Source: Micromonospora sp. NBRC 110009
GTDB taxonomy: Bacteria; Actinomycetota; Actinomycetes; Mycobacteriales; Micromonosporaceae
Direction: 5' to 3'
Length of the DNA stretch: 64,000 nt
Assembly (NCBI RefSeq): GCF_030518795.1
Contig: NZ_CP130427.1
Coordinates: 3,782,001-3,846,000, forward strand
Part shown: in pieces, positions 8,120 to 15,969 of the stretch
How the letters are laid out: the number at the start of each line of letters is the position of its first letter
Position numbering within the stretch: the first letter of the stretch is position 1
The notes under the pieces: generated by a model
What the model saw: the letters and a program-made list of their open reading frames with translations, nothing else
Told to the model about the DNA's origin: nothing
Database searches by the model: none
Position numbers and translations under genes: made by a program

Positions 8120-8944
8120 ATGCGGGTCGACGCGCGAGGTCTGACGTTCGAGGTACGCACCGGCGGCCCGGAGGGCGGCGAGCCCGTCCTGCTGCTGCAC
8201 GGATTCCCGCAGCACGGCGGCGAGTGGGACGACGTGGTGCCCGCGCTGCACGCCGCCGGCCTGCGCACGTACGCCCTGGACCAGCGGGGCTACTCGCCGG
8301 GCGCGCGGCCGACGGCGGTCGAGGCGTACCGGATCCCGGAGCTGGTGGCGGACGCCGCCGCCGTGCTCGACGGGCTCGGGGTGACCTCCGCGCACCTGGT
8401 CGGCCATGACTGGGGCGCGATCGTGGCGTGGGGCCTCGCCGCGGCCCACCCGGAGCGGGTCCGGACGCTCACCGCGGTCTCGGTGCCGCACCCGGCGGCG
8501 ATGGGCCACGCGCTGGCCACCGACCCGCAGCAGAAGGCCCGCTCCTCCTACATCGCGCTGTTCCGCAGGCCGGGCAAGGCGGAGAAGGTGCTGCTGGCGT
8601 TGCGTGCCGCCACCCTGCGCCGGATGCTCGGCGGGGTCGGCGACGCCGCGCGGGTGGCCCGGTACGCCGACCCGATGCGCGAGCCGGGCACGCTGACCGC
8701 CGCGCTGAACTGGTACCGGGCCATGTCGGGGGCGGACATGAAGGCCGTCGGGCCGGTGGCCGTGCCGACCACCTTCGTCTGGAGCGACCGGGACATCGCG
8801 ATCGGCCGGACCGCCGCCGAGGCGTGCGCCACCCATGTCGTCGGCGACTACCGCTTCGTCGAGCTCAGCGGCGTCACCCACTGGATCCCCGACGAGGCGC
8901 CCGGTCCGCTGGCCGAGGCGATCCTCGCCCGGGTGGCCGGGTGA
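8120..8944 (+). CDS. alpha/beta-fold hydrolase (epoxide-hydrolase-like)
   Basis: A 274-residue soluble alpha/beta hydrolase. The oxyanion motif LLLHGFPQHGGEWDD appears near residue 25. The nucleophile elbow GHDWGAIVAWGLA has Asp in place of Ser, as in epoxide hydrolases and dehalogenases. A C-terminal His follows in LSGVTHWIPDEAP. A cap domain fills the middle third. The exact substrate cannot be told. The ATG at 8120 follows a leaderless-type -10 box. The gene ends in a GTGA overlap with a 40-codon ORF, which in turn overlaps the SIS-domain gene, so the three appear to be one operon. Confidence 0.88.
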   Translation: MRVDARGLTFEVRTGGPEGGEPVLLLHGFPQHGGEWDDVVPALHAAGLRTYALDQRGYSPGARPTAVEAYRIPELVADAAAVLDGLGVTSAHLVGHDWGAIVAWGLAAAHPERVRTLTAVSVPHPAAMGHALATDPQQKARSSYIALFRRPGKAEKVLLALRAATLRRMLGGVGDAARVARYADPMREPGTLTAALNWYRAMSGADMKAVGPVAVPTTFVWSDRDIAIGRTAAEACATHVVGDYRFVELSGVTHWIPDEAPGPLAEAILARVAG

Positions 8945-9063
8945 TCGCCGCGGTGCGGCTCGGGCCGGTCGGCGCCGGGACCGGGCGGTTGATGAGGCAG
9001 CGGGCGGCGGTCGACTTCGCGGTGGACTGGCTGGCCCGGAACCGACGGACGGAGGCAGCATGA
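8941..9063 (+). CDS. short coupled ORF, 40 residues, unknown function
   Basis: A short frame that starts with GTG overlapping the hydrolase stop (GTGA) and ends in a TGA overlapping the next ATG (ATGA). Nearly all of its 40 codons end in G or C; the exceptions cluster at the very end, where the Shine-Dalgarno of the next gene lies. That pattern is expected of translated DNA in this genome. The product begins MIAAVRLGPVGAG and ends in a mixed basic/hydrophobic helix (RAAVDFAVDWLARNRR). No domain is recognised. It may be a true micro-protein, or only a translated bridge that keeps ribosomes moving between two genes. Confidence 0.45.
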   Translation: MIAAVRLGPVGAGTGRLMRQRAAVDFAVDWLARNRRTEAA

Positions 9064-9809
9064 CGGTGAGCGCTGAGGCGTACCTGGCGGTGGTGACCGA
9101 GACGATCGGGCGGGTGGCCGCCGGGCAGCGGGACAACGTGGGCCGGGCGGCCGACCTGCTCGCCGAGTCGCTGCGCGCCGGCGGCGTCGTCCACGCGTTC
9201 GGCACCGGGCACTCGGAGGCCCTCGCCATGGAGATCGCCGGCCGGGCCGGCGGGCTGGTCCCGACCAACCGGATCGCCCTGCGCGACCTGGTGCTGTACG
9301 GCGGTGAGCCGGCCGACGTGCTCGGTCCCAAACTGGAACGCGAGCCCGCCGTGGCGCACCGCCTCTACGAGCTGGCCCCGGTCCGGCCGCAGGACGTCTT
9401 CGTGCTCGCCTCCAACTCCGGGGTGAACGGCGCCATGGTGGAGTTCGCGGCCATCGTCAAGGAGCGGGGGCACGGCCTGGTGGCGATCACGTCGGCGGCG
9501 CACTCCGCCCGGATGACCTCGCGCCACCCGTCCGGGCGCAAGCTGGCCGACTTCGCCGACGTGGTGCTGGACAACGGTGCCCCGTACGGCGACGCCACCC
9601 TGCCGCTGCCCGCCGGGGGCGCGGTCGGCGCGGTCTCGTCGATCACGGCGGCGCTGCTGGCGCAGCAGATCGTGGCGGAGGTGGTGGCCCGGCTGCTGGC
9701 GGCGGGGGAGCGGCCCCCGGTCTACCTGTCGGCCAACATCACCGGTGGCGACGAGCACAACGCGGAGCTGGAGGCCCGGTACGCCGGCCGGATCCGCCGG
9801 GGAGCGTGA
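9060..9809 (+). CDS. SIS-domain sugar phosphate-binding protein (UPF0309-like)
   Basis: A 249-residue soluble protein with one SIS (sugar isomerase) domain. An N-terminal helical region is followed by VVHAFGTGHSEALAMEIAGR near residue 45, the phosphosugar loop VFVLASNSGVNGAMVEFA near residue 115, and AITSAAHSARMTSRHPSG. These resemble the UPF0309 group, possibly binding an amino-sugar phosphate. No isomerase or regulator domain is attached. The ATG at 9060 has GGAGG 6 nt upstream and overlaps the preceding short ORF. The stop lies inside a 54-bp interspersed repeat. The specific substrate is unknown. Confidence 0.85.
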   Translation: MTVSAEAYLAVVTETIGRVAAGQRDNVGRAADLLAESLRAGGVVHAFGTGHSEALAMEIAGRAGGLVPTNRIALRDLVLYGGEPADVLGPKLEREPAVAHRLYELAPVRPQDVFVLASNSGVNGAMVEFAAIVKERGHGLVAITSAAHSARMTSRHPSGRKLADFADVVLDNGAPYGDATLPLPAGGAVGAVSSITAALLAQQIVAEVVARLLAAGERPPVYLSANITGGDEHNAELEARYAGRIRRGA

Positions 9810-9857
9810 GCGCGAGGAGCGAGCCGGGTTTGCGAGCCCCGCAGTCGCGAACGAAGG
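9804..9857 (+). repeat. 54-bp interspersed repeat, copy 1
   Basis: It begins at the stop codon context GCGTGAGCGCGAGGAG and ends ACGAAGG. A second copy at 61974-62027 differs at only two positions. The stop TGA of the SIS gene occupies the same place in the repeat as the stop of the gene before copy 2. Confidence 0.85.
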
Positions 9858-9863
9858 GCGGCA

Positions 9864-9882
9864 CCGGGAACCGGTTTCCCGG
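9864..9882 (+). terminator. short hairpin after the SIS-domain gene
   Basis: CCGGGAA and TTCCCGG flank a 5-nt loop (CCGGT), about 55 bp after the stop at 9809. It may terminate the hydrolase-SIS operon. The stem is short and no U-tract follows. Confidence 0.4.
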
Positions 9883-9958
9883 AAAGCCGGACCGGGCACA
9901 AGCGTTGCTGCCGACGGGTGACCCCCGCCGGCAGTAGCGTCTTCCGGGGGGGTACTGC

Positions 9959-10462
9959 GTGTCCAGGGAAACCGAGAAGCAGCGCTGGCAGCGCAACTTC
10001 GCCGACCTGCTCCAGGAGCTGCGGGTGGCGCAGACCGGCGTGCAGATCCTCTTCGCGTTCCTGCTCACGCTGCCGTTCAGCAACGGCTTCACCCGGACCA
10101 CGCCCTTTCAGAAGGACGTCTACATCGTCGCCCTGCTCTCCGCCGCCGCGGCCACCGCGATGATCATCTCGCCGGTGGCCTTCCACCGGGCGCTGTTCCG
10201 GCAGGGCCGAAAGCCGGAGCTGGTCCGCTTCGCCCACCACATGGCCACCGGCGGGCTCGCCGTCATGCTGATCTCGATGGTCAGCGCGGTCCTGCTCATC
10301 ACGGACTTCGTGCTCAGCCGGCCGCTCGCCGTCGTGCTCTCCGCGGCCACCGCGCTCTGGTTCCTGACGTTCTGGCTGATCCTGCCGTTCGGTCGCCGCA
10401 ACTGGGGTGAGGACGACATCGACGACGAGGACGACGATCCCGCGGTGCTGCCCGGCGACTGA
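9959..10462 (+). CDS. DUF6328-like membrane protein
   Basis: A 167-residue membrane protein. The N-terminal part NFADLLQELRVAQTGVQILF is typical of the DUF6328 family. Four hydrophobic segments follow (QILFAFLLTLPF, IVALLSAAAATAMIISPVAF, LAVMLISMVSAVLLITDFVL and ALWFLTFWLILPF). The tail is very acidic (EDDIDDEDDDP). Function is unknown. The GTG at 9959 is used; a TAGCGT box lies about 20 nt upstream, inside a GC-rich leader. It stands alone, downstream of a repeat and hairpin, and upstream of an acyl-CoA dehydrogenase with its own promoter-like region. Confidence 0.8.
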   Translation: MSRETEKQRWQRNFADLLQELRVAQTGVQILFAFLLTLPFSNGFTRTTPFQKDVYIVALLSAAAATAMIISPVAFHRALFRQGRKPELVRFAHHMATGGLAVMLISMVSAVLLITDFVLSRPLAVVLSAATALWFLTFWLILPFGRRNWGEDDIDDEDDDPAVLPGD

Positions 10463-10500
10463 CCACCCCGGAACCGCCAAATCGGACGTGCGCGGAACGC

Positions 10501-10529
10501 TACCCCTGGGTAACACCCGGGGGTAACGT
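10501..10529 (+). promoter_or_regulatory. candidate operator and -10 box before the acyl-CoA dehydrogenase
   Basis: TACCCCTGGGTA (10501-10512, 5-2-5 palindrome) is followed by ACCCGGGGGTAACGT. Together they give an imperfect 10-bp inverted repeat and a TAACGT -10-like box (10524-10529). The transcript would have a leader of about 45 nt ending in the AGGAGG before the GTG at 10581. TetR-type repressors often control fatty-acid genes from such sites; the regulator is not identified. Confidence 0.45.
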
Positions 10530-10580
10530 CGTTTTCGTCGCACGTCGACGCAGCCGGACCGAGGTCTCCAGGAGGCAGCC

Positions 10581-12641
10581 GTGACCACGACACAGAACAG
10601 CCGTCCCGACCCCGCGAACGTGCCCGGCGCGGGCGGCCCCACCGGTCGGGTGGCCCCGATCGACGACGCCCCGCGGCCCGGCAGCGCCGCCGCCGTCGAC
10701 GCGGCCGGCGGGGTCGGGCCGCTGCCCACCGAGGCCGGCCAGGTCTCCGAGAAGGAGGCCCGCCAGGTCGCCGAGGCGGCCCGCGAGGCGGCCTGGGACC
10801 GGCCCAGTTTCGGCAAGGAACTCTTCCTCGGCCGGTTCCGGCTGGACCTGATCAACCCGTGGCCGCGGTCCGACCCCGCCGACGTCGCGCGGGCGGAGGA
10901 GTTCCTCGGCGCGTTCGGGGCGTACCTGGACGCCGAAGTGGACGGCGCGGCCATCGAGCGCGACGCGCGGATCCCCGACGAGGTCTTCCACGGGCTGTCC
11001 CGGCTCGGCGCGTTCGGCATGAAGATCGACCGCAAGTACGGCGGCCTCGGGCTGAGCAACCTGCACTACTGCCGGGCGCTGATGCGGGCCGGCTCGGTCA
11101 ACCCGGCGATCGGCGCGCTGCTCTCCGCGCACCAGTCGATCGGCGTGCCGCAGCCGCTCAAGATGTTCGGCACGCCGGAGCAGAAGCAGCGGTTCCTGCC
11201 CCGGCTGGCCGCCGGCGAGGTCTCCGCGTTCCTGCTCACCGAGCCCGACGTCGGCTCCGACCCGGCGCGGCTCGCCACCACCGCCGAGCCCACCGCCGAC
11301 GGCACCGGCTACCAGCTCAACGGGGTGAAGCTCTGGGCCACCAACGGCACCGTCGCCACCCTGCTGGTGGTGATGGCCCGGGTGCCGGCGGCCGAGGGGC
11401 GGCGCGGCGGGATCACCGCCTTCGTGGTGGAGGGTGACAGCGAGGGCATCACCATCGAGCGGCGCAACGCCTTCATCGGCCTGCGCGGCTTGGAGAACAG
11501 CCTCACCCGGTTCCACGACGTCTTCGTGCCGAAGGAGAACGTGATCGGCGGCGAGGGGAAGGGCCTGAAGATCGCCCTGACCACGCTGAACACCGGTCGG
11601 CTCTCGCTGCCGGCCATGTGTGTCGGCGCCGGCAAGTGGTCGCTGAACGTGGCCCGGGAGTGGGCCGCCGACCGGGTCCAGTGGGGACGGCCGGTGGGCG
11701 AGCACGAGGCGGTCGCCAAGAAGCTGGCCTTCATCGCCGCCACCACGTACGGCATGGAGAGCATGCTCGACCTCTGCTGCCTGCTCGCCGACGACGACCG
11801 CAACGACATCCGGATCGAGGCCGCGCTGGTGAAGCTCTACGCCAGCGAGATGGCCTGGAAGATCGCCGACGAGCTGATCCAGATCCGGGGCGGGCGCGGC
11901 TACGAGACGGCCGACTCGCTGGCGGCCCGGGGCGAGCGGCCGGCCGCCGCCGAGCAGATCCTGCGCGACCTGCGGATCAACCGGATCTTCGAGGGCTCCA
12001 CCGAGATCATGCACCTGCTGATCGCCCGGGAGGCGGTCGACGCGCACCTCTCGGTGGCCGGCGACATCATCGACCCGGACGCCGGGCTGGGCCGCAAGGC
12101 CAGGGCGGGGGCCCGGGCCGGCGCCTTCTACGCCAGGTGGCTGCCCACCCTCGCCGTCGGCAAGGGCCAGGCCCCCGGGGCGTACCACGAGTTCGGCCCG
12201 CTCGCCGGCCACCTGCGGCACGTCGAGCGGACCTCCCGCAAGCTGGCCCGGTCCACCTTCTACGCGATGTCCCGCTGGCAGGGGAAGATGGAGCGCAAGC
12301 AGGCGTTCCTCGGCCGGGTGGTGGACATCGGCGCGGAGCTGTTCGCGATGTCTGCGGTCTGCGTCCGGGCGATCGCCGAACGGGCCGAGCACCCGGAGAA
12401 CCTGGAGCTGGCCGACCTGTTCTGCCGGCAGGCGCGACTGCGGATCGACGAGCTGTTCACCGGGCTCTGGTCCAACACCGACTCGGTCGACGTGGCGGCC
12501 GCGAAGCGGATCCTCGCCGGCCGGTACGCGTCGCTGGAGGAGGGCGTCGCCACCCCGCCGGCCGACCGGCCGTGGGTGGCCCGCTGGCAGCCCGGCCCGT
12601 CCACGGCACAGGACGTCCGCCGCCGGATCCCACCCGCGTGA
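10581..12641 (+). CDS. acyl-CoA dehydrogenase, long form
   Basis: A 686-residue flavoenzyme of fatty-acid beta-oxidation, oxidising acyl-CoA to the trans-2-enoyl-CoA. A Pro/Gly-rich N-terminal tail of about 70 residues precedes the acyl-CoA dehydrogenase N-domain (SRLGAFGMKIDRKYGGLGLS). Next come the FAD-binding middle domain (FLLTEPDVGSDPARLATTA and YQLNGVKLWATNGTVA) and the C-domain with QIRGGRGYETADSL and LRINRIFEGSTEIMHLLIAR. An extra C-terminal domain of about 170 residues makes it longer than the classic 380-residue enzymes and resembles very-long-chain types. The GTG at 10581 follows AGGAGGC. It appears monocistronic and is followed by a hairpin repeat. Confidence 0.93.
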   Translation: MTTTQNSRPDPANVPGAGGPTGRVAPIDDAPRPGSAAAVDAAGGVGPLPTEAGQVSEKEARQVAEAAREAAWDRPSFGKELFLGRFRLDLINPWPRSDPADVARAEEFLGAFGAYLDAEVDGAAIERDARIPDEVFHGLSRLGAFGMKIDRKYGGLGLSNLHYCRALMRAGSVNPAIGALLSAHQSIGVPQPLKMFGTPEQKQRFLPRLAAGEVSAFLLTEPDVGSDPARLATTAEPTADGTGYQLNGVKLWATNGTVATLLVVMARVPAAEGRRGGITAFVVEGDSEGITIERRNAFIGLRGLENSLTRFHDVFVPKENVIGGEGKGLKIALTTLNTGRLSLPAMCVGAGKWSLNVAREWAADRVQWGRPVGEHEAVAKKLAFIAATTYGMESMLDLCCLLADDDRNDIRIEAALVKLYASEMAWKIADELIQIRGGRGYETADSLAARGERPAAAEQILRDLRINRIFEGSTEIMHLLIAREAVDAHLSVAGDIIDPDAGLGRKARAGARAGAFYARWLPTLAVGKGQAPGAYHEFGPLAGHLRHVERTSRKLARSTFYAMSRWQGKMERKQAFLGRVVDIGAELFAMSAVCVRAIAERAEHPENLELADLFCRQARLRIDELFTGLWSNTDSVDVAAAKRILAGRYASLEEGVATPPADRPWVARWQPGPSTAQDVRRRIPPA

Positions 12642-12694
12642 GAGGAAGGGCCCCCTGTTAACGCCTCCGGCATAGCAGGGGTCCCCTCCTAACC
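12642..12694. repeat. GGGGCCCC-type hairpin repeat, copy A
   Basis: AGGAAGGGCCCCCTGTTAAC, then GCCTCCGGCATAGCA, then GGGGTCCCCTCCTAAC. It matches the arrangement of copies at 19685 and 20821: two GC-palindromes separated by a TTAACGYCT..GGYATAG core. It starts right after the stop of the acyl-CoA dehydrogenase and ends just before the convergent gene, so it may also serve as terminator. Confidence 0.8.
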
Positions 12695-12698
12695 AGGG

Positions 12699-12872
12699 TC
12701 AGCGGGCGACGGCCCAGGCGATCACGCCGGCGAGGATGAGGCCGTTCAGCCCGGCCAGCACGAGGTACGCGGCCGGCGGAATCCGGCGACCCTTGCGGAC
12801 GTAGCTCACCAGGACGCCCGCGTAGATCAGCAGCAGGATTGCGACGACGATCAGGAAGTACAGCACCGCCAC
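12699..12872 (-). CDS. small two-helix membrane protein
   Basis: A protein of 57 residues if the GTG at 12872 is used, or 55 from the GTG at 12866 (MLYFLIVVAILLLIYAGVLV). It has two transmembrane helices separated by a basic loop (SYVRKGRRIPPAAY); the second helix is LVLAGLNGLILAGVIAWAVA. No function is known. It begins 3 bp after the stop of the larger membrane-protein gene at 12876, so the two are probably co-transcribed and may act together. All codons fit the local GC3 pattern. The stop is 5 bp from repeat copy A. Confidence 0.7.
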   Translation of the reverse strand: MAVLYFLIVVAILLLIYAGVLVSYVRKGRRIPPAAYLVLAGLNGLILAGVIAWAVAR

Positions 12873-12875
12873 ACC

Positions 12876-13481
12876 TTAGCGGCCCGCCTTCAGCCCGAGC
12901 CTGCGCAGCTCCAGTGCGGCGAGCGCGTCGACGGTCGCGTCGTCGCCGCGCCGCCACGCCTCGGCCACGTCGGGGGCGATCCGGGTCAGCCGGCCCAGCG
13001 GCTGCCCGGCCAGCGCCCGCAGCGCCAGCAGGTCCCGCCCGGCCGGGGCCGTGGCCAGCGCCTTCGCCGCGCCCGCCCGGCGCATCCAGCGCACCCGCAA
13101 CGGCAGCCAGCCGAAGAGCACCAGGCCGAGCGGGAAGACCAGCACCGCGATGCTCAGCCCGAGGGCCAGCTGGCCGACCAGCTCCTGCTGGTCGTGGCCC
13201 GCCTCGGCGACCGCCCGGGCGGCGTCGGCGGCCCTGGTGAAGGGGGCGGTCAGCTCGTCGCCGACCAGCGGGACCCGGCCGACCTTGCCGCCGGCCTCGG
13301 CCAGGTTGTCGGCGAGGCCGGCGCCGGCCCCCTCCAGCTTCTGTCCGGGTACGGCGAGCTTTTCGATCAGGTCGTGCAGCCAGAGCGCGAAGCGGATCGC
13401 CGCGTAGACCCAGACGACCACGAGCAGATCGGTGAGGAGCTGACGGAGGGCGGTCGGAAAACGATCAGCGTAGATCTTCAC
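12876..13481 (-). CDS. conserved membrane protein, unknown function
   Basis: A 201-residue protein with an N-terminal transmembrane segment (LLTDLLVVVWVYAAIRFALW) and a second hydrophobic segment near residue 115 (LALGLSIAVLVFPLGLVLFG). Between them is an Ala/Gly-rich extracytoplasmic or cytoplasmic stretch of about 75 residues (LADNLAEAGGKVGRVPLVGD). The C-terminal 70 residues are soluble and helical. I do not recognise the family beyond a conserved actinobacterial membrane protein. The GTG at 13481 starts MKIYADRFPTAL. It lies downstream of zur with 47 bp between, so it could be read through from the zinc regulators, though nothing ties it to zinc. Confidence 0.75.
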   Translation of the reverse strand: MKIYADRFPTALRQLLTDLLVVVWVYAAIRFALWLHDLIEKLAVPGQKLEGAGAGLADNLAEAGGKVGRVPLVGDELTAPFTRAADAARAVAEAGHDQQELVGQLALGLSIAVLVFPLGLVLFGWLPLRVRWMRRAGAAKALATAPAGRDLLALRALAGQPLGRLTRIAPDVAEAWRRGDDATVDALAALELRRLGLKAGR

Positions 13482-13528
13482 GCCGGACAGCGTGCCACGG
13501 CCGGGCCGCGCCGGCACGGTGAGGATGC

Positions 13529-13921
13529 TCAGCCGACGCAGGCCGGGCAGGAGCCGAAGATCTCCAGGGTGTGGCTGACCTCGGCGTACCCGTGCTCGGC
13601 GGCGACCCGCTCGGCCCAGCTCTCCACCGCCGGCCCGGCCACCTCCACGGTCCGCCCGCAGTGCCGGCAGACCAGGTGGTGGTGATGCCCCACGCTGCAC
13701 CGCCGGTAGAGGTGCTCCCCGCCGGGCGGCCGCATCACGTCGATCTCGCCGGCGTCGGCGAGCCCCTGCAACGTCCGGTAGACCGTGGTCAGGCCGACCC
13801 GCTCGCCGCGCTGGCGCAGCATGGCGTGCAGCTCCTGCGCGCTGTGGAAGCCCTCCACCTCGGCCAGCAGCGCGCTCACCGCCGTCCGCTGCCGGGTGTT
13901 CCGCAGCACGCCTTCGCTCAT
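13529..13921 (-). CDS. zur: Fur-family repressor, probable Zur
   Basis: A 130-residue zinc-sensing repressor. The N-terminal winged helix contains RNTRQRTAVSALLAEVEGFH and LTTVYRTLQGLADAGEIDVM. The C-terminal dimerisation domain has the regulatory metal site residues in SVGHHHHLVCRHCGRTVEV and the structural CxxC pairs in VCRHCG and GSCPACVG. Its place beside znuABC and an ArsR repressor, and the Fur-like box before znuA, make zinc the likely co-repressor rather than iron. The ATG overlaps the stop of the ArsR gene by four bases (ATGA), so the two repressors are made together. Confidence 0.92.
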   Translation of the reverse strand: MSEGVLRNTRQRTAVSALLAEVEGFHSAQELHAMLRQRGERVGLTTVYRTLQGLADAGEIDVMRPPGGEHLYRRCSVGHHHHLVCRHCGRTVEVAGPAVESWAERVAAEHGYAEVSHTLEIFGSCPACVG

Positions 13922-14220
13922 GACGGCCCCTCGCCGGCGTGGCTGACCGCGTCCGCGACGATGTGCGCGACGTGCTCGTCCACCAGGGCGTACGCGATCT
14001 CGCGGCCGCGCCGGGAGCCGCGGACCACGCCCGCGCCGCGCAGCACGCGCAGGTGCTGGGAGACCAGCGGCTGCGGGGCGCCGAGCTTCTCCACCAGCTC
14101 GTGCACGCAGCGCTCGCCCTGGGCCAGTTCGCTGACGATGGCCAGCCGGATCGGCGCCGACAATGCGCGCAGCAGGTCACCCGCGCCCTCGAAGGCGTCG
14201 TACCCGTTCGTGGCGGTCAC
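13918..14220 (-). CDS. ArsR/SmtB-family metal-responsive repressor
   Basis: A 100-residue winged-helix regulator: LLRALSAPIRLAIVSELAQG, then CVHELVEKLGAPQPLVSQHL for helix-turn-helix recognition, then the wing VVRGSRRGREIAYALVDEHV. The C-terminal helix DEHVAHIVADAVSHAGEG carries Asp/His residues in the position of the alpha-5 zinc site of SmtB-like sensors. Such repressors release DNA on zinc excess and often control efflux or zur itself. The GTG at 14220 follows an AT-rich patch (GTTATCGTTACGG) that could be its own operator/promoter. It is translationally coupled to zur. Confidence 0.9.
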   Translation of the reverse strand: MTATNGYDAFEGAGDLLRALSAPIRLAIVSELAQGERCVHELVEKLGAPQPLVSQHLRVLRGAGVVRGSRRGREIAYALVDEHVAHIVADAVSHAGEGPS

Positions 14221-14263
14221 CCCGTAACGATAACCAGTGCCAGCAGAGCCGGCGGTGGGTGGT

Positions 14264-15148
14264 TCACCGGAGGACGACCTCGTGCTCCGGCGGGTCGGCG
14301 ACCGGCTCGGCCGCCGGGCCGGCCACCGGTCGGGCCCGCCGGCGCAGCGCCCGCCAGCCGGCGGCGGCCAGCGCGACCACCAGGAACGAGGCGATGGCCA
14401 GCAGCACCACCGAGGCGCCCGGCGCGGTGTCGGCGGAGGCCGCCACGACGACCCCGGCACCGGCGGCGAAGAGGCCCAACGCCATGGCCGCCGCCATGGT
14501 GCTCCGGAAGCCCCGGGTCACCTGCTGCGCGGTCGCCACCGGCACCACCATCAGCGCGCTGATCAGCAGCACCCCGACGGCCCGCATGGCGATGGTCACG
14601 GTCACCGCGGTGGTCACCGCGAGCAGCAGGTTGAGCGCCCGGACCGGCAGGCCGGAGACCCGGGCGTACTCCTCGTCGTGGCAGACCGCGAAGAGCGCCG
14701 GGCGCAGCGCCAGCATGACCACCAGGATCACCACGCCGAGCACCAGGATGGTGGTCAGGTCGCCCGCCGACGTCGTGGTCAGCGACCCGAAGAGGTACGA
14801 GTTGAGCGACGCGCTGCTCGCGTCGGAGAGCCCGACCAGCATCACGCCGCCGGCGATGCCGCCGTAGAAGAGCAGCGCCAGGGCGAGGTCGCCGGAGGTG
14901 CGCCCGCGCGAGCGGACCAGCTCGATGACGATCGCGCCGAGCGTGGCCGCGACCACCGCCACCAGCACGGGGGAGCGGTTGAGCAGCAGCCCCGCGCCGA
15001 CGCCGGTGAGCGCCACGTGCCCGATGCCGTCGCCGATCAGCGCCAGCCGCCGCTGCACCAGGTAGATGCCGAGCGCCGGGGCGGCCAGCCCGATGACCAG
15101 CGCGCCGACCAGGGCGCGCAGCATGAAGTCGTACTGGAAGAGGTCCAT
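14264..15148 (-). CDS. znuB: zinc/manganese ABC transporter permease (ZnuB-like)
   Basis: A 294-residue membrane permease of the ABC-3 family. About eight or nine transmembrane helices include GALVIGLAAPALGIYLVQRR at the N-terminus and the family-typical RAVGVLLISALMVVPVATAQ near residue 205. The C-terminal tail is cytoplasmic and Pro/Arg-rich. The ATG at 15148 shares its A with the znuC stop (TGATG), so translation is coupled. A longer upstream reading frame would overlap the ATPase and is rejected. Its partners are the ATPase and binding protein immediately upstream; zinc is favoured over manganese because of the Zur context. Confidence 0.93.
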   Translation of the reverse strand: MDLFQYDFMLRALVGALVIGLAAPALGIYLVQRRLALIGDGIGHVALTGVGAGLLLNRSPVLVAVVAATLGAIVIELVRSRGRTSGDLALALLFYGGIAGGVMLVGLSDASSASLNSYLFGSLTTTSAGDLTTILVLGVVILVVMLALRPALFAVCHDEEYARVSGLPVRALNLLLAVTTAVTVTIAMRAVGVLLISALMVVPVATAQQVTRGFRSTMAAAMALGLFAAGAGVVVAASADTAPGASVVLLAIASFLVVALAAAGWRALRRRARPVAGPAAEPVADPPEHEVVLR

Positions 15149-15969
15149 CACATGCTCCACAGCCCGGCGGGCTCCTCGTCGCAGTGCGGGTGCACGTGGT
15201 CGTGGCCCGGCTCGGCGTGGTGCCCGGCCGGCTCCGGCACCGCGCCGTCGTGGCAGATGCCGCCCTGGTGGACGACGACCGCGCGGCTGATCAGCGGGCG
15301 CAGCGGCCCCAGCTCGTGGGCGACCAGCAGGACCGTGCCGCCACCGGCGACGAAGCCGCGCAGCGCGGCGGCGAACGCCTCCTGGCTGCCCGCGTCGACC
15401 CCGGCGGTCGGCTCGTCCAGCACCAGCAGCTCCGGCCGGCCGGCGAGGGCCCGGGCGATCAGCGTGCGCTGCTGCTGGCCGCCGGAGAGGGTGGCCACCG
15501 GGTCGCCGGCCCGGTCGGCGAGCCCGACCGCGTCCAGCGCCGCGGCGACCGCCGCGCGGTCGGCCCGCCCCGCCGGGCGCAGCACGCCCCGGCGGGCCAG
15601 CCGCCCCGACGCCACCACCTCGCCCACCGTGGCCGGTACGCCGCTGCCCGCGCCGAGCCGCTGCGGGACGTACCCGATGCGGTGCCACTGCCGGAAGCGG
15701 CGCTGCGGGGCGCCGAAGAGGGTGACCGACCCGGCGCCGAGCGGCACCAGGCCCAGCACGGCGCGGATCAGGGTGGACTTGCCGGAGCCGTTGGCGCCGA
15801 GCACGGCGACCACCTCGCCGGCGGTGACGGTGAGCGAGACGTCGCGCAGCACCGCCCGGCCGTCGTAGCCCACGGCGGCGTGCGCGACCTGGACCACAGG
15901 TGCGCTCATGCCGCCGCCGGGAAGTTGTCCGGCGCGGTGCTGATGGTCGGTTTGCTGAAGCTTGCTCAT
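15148..15969 (-). CDS. znuC: zinc ABC transporter ATP-binding protein (ZnuC-like)
   Basis: A 273-residue ATPase with Walker [20 protein letters not shown]-loop in YVPQRLG, signature [19 protein letters not shown], Walker [13 protein letters not shown] and H-loop VAHELGPL. The C-terminal tail is rich in His ([16 protein letters not shown]), a feature often seen in zinc-uptake ATPases. The ATG at 15969 overlaps the znuA stop (ATGA). A second in-frame ATG at 15909 lies closer to the ABC domain and is an alternative start; the extra 20 residues are polar and include His. Confidence 0.93.
   Translation of the reverse strand: MSKLQQTDHQHRAGQLPGGGMSAPVVQVAHAAVGYDGRAVLRDVSLTVTAGEVVAVLGANGSGKSTLIRAVLGLVPLGAGSVTLFGAPQRRFRQWHRIGYVPQRLGAGSGVPATVGEVVASGRLARRGVLRPAGRADRAAVAAALDAVGLADRAGDPVATLSGGQQQRTLIARALAGRPELLVLDEPTAGVDAGSQEAFAAALRGFVAGGGTVLLVAHELGPLRPLISRAVVVHQGGICHDGAVPEPAGHHAEPGHDHVHPHCDEEPAGLWSM

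Noticed and set aside
8120-8944. Hydrolase named as a haloalkane dehalogenase
   Set aside because: The Asp nucleophile fits both epoxide hydrolases and dehalogenases, and the halide-binding residues cannot be assigned by eye.
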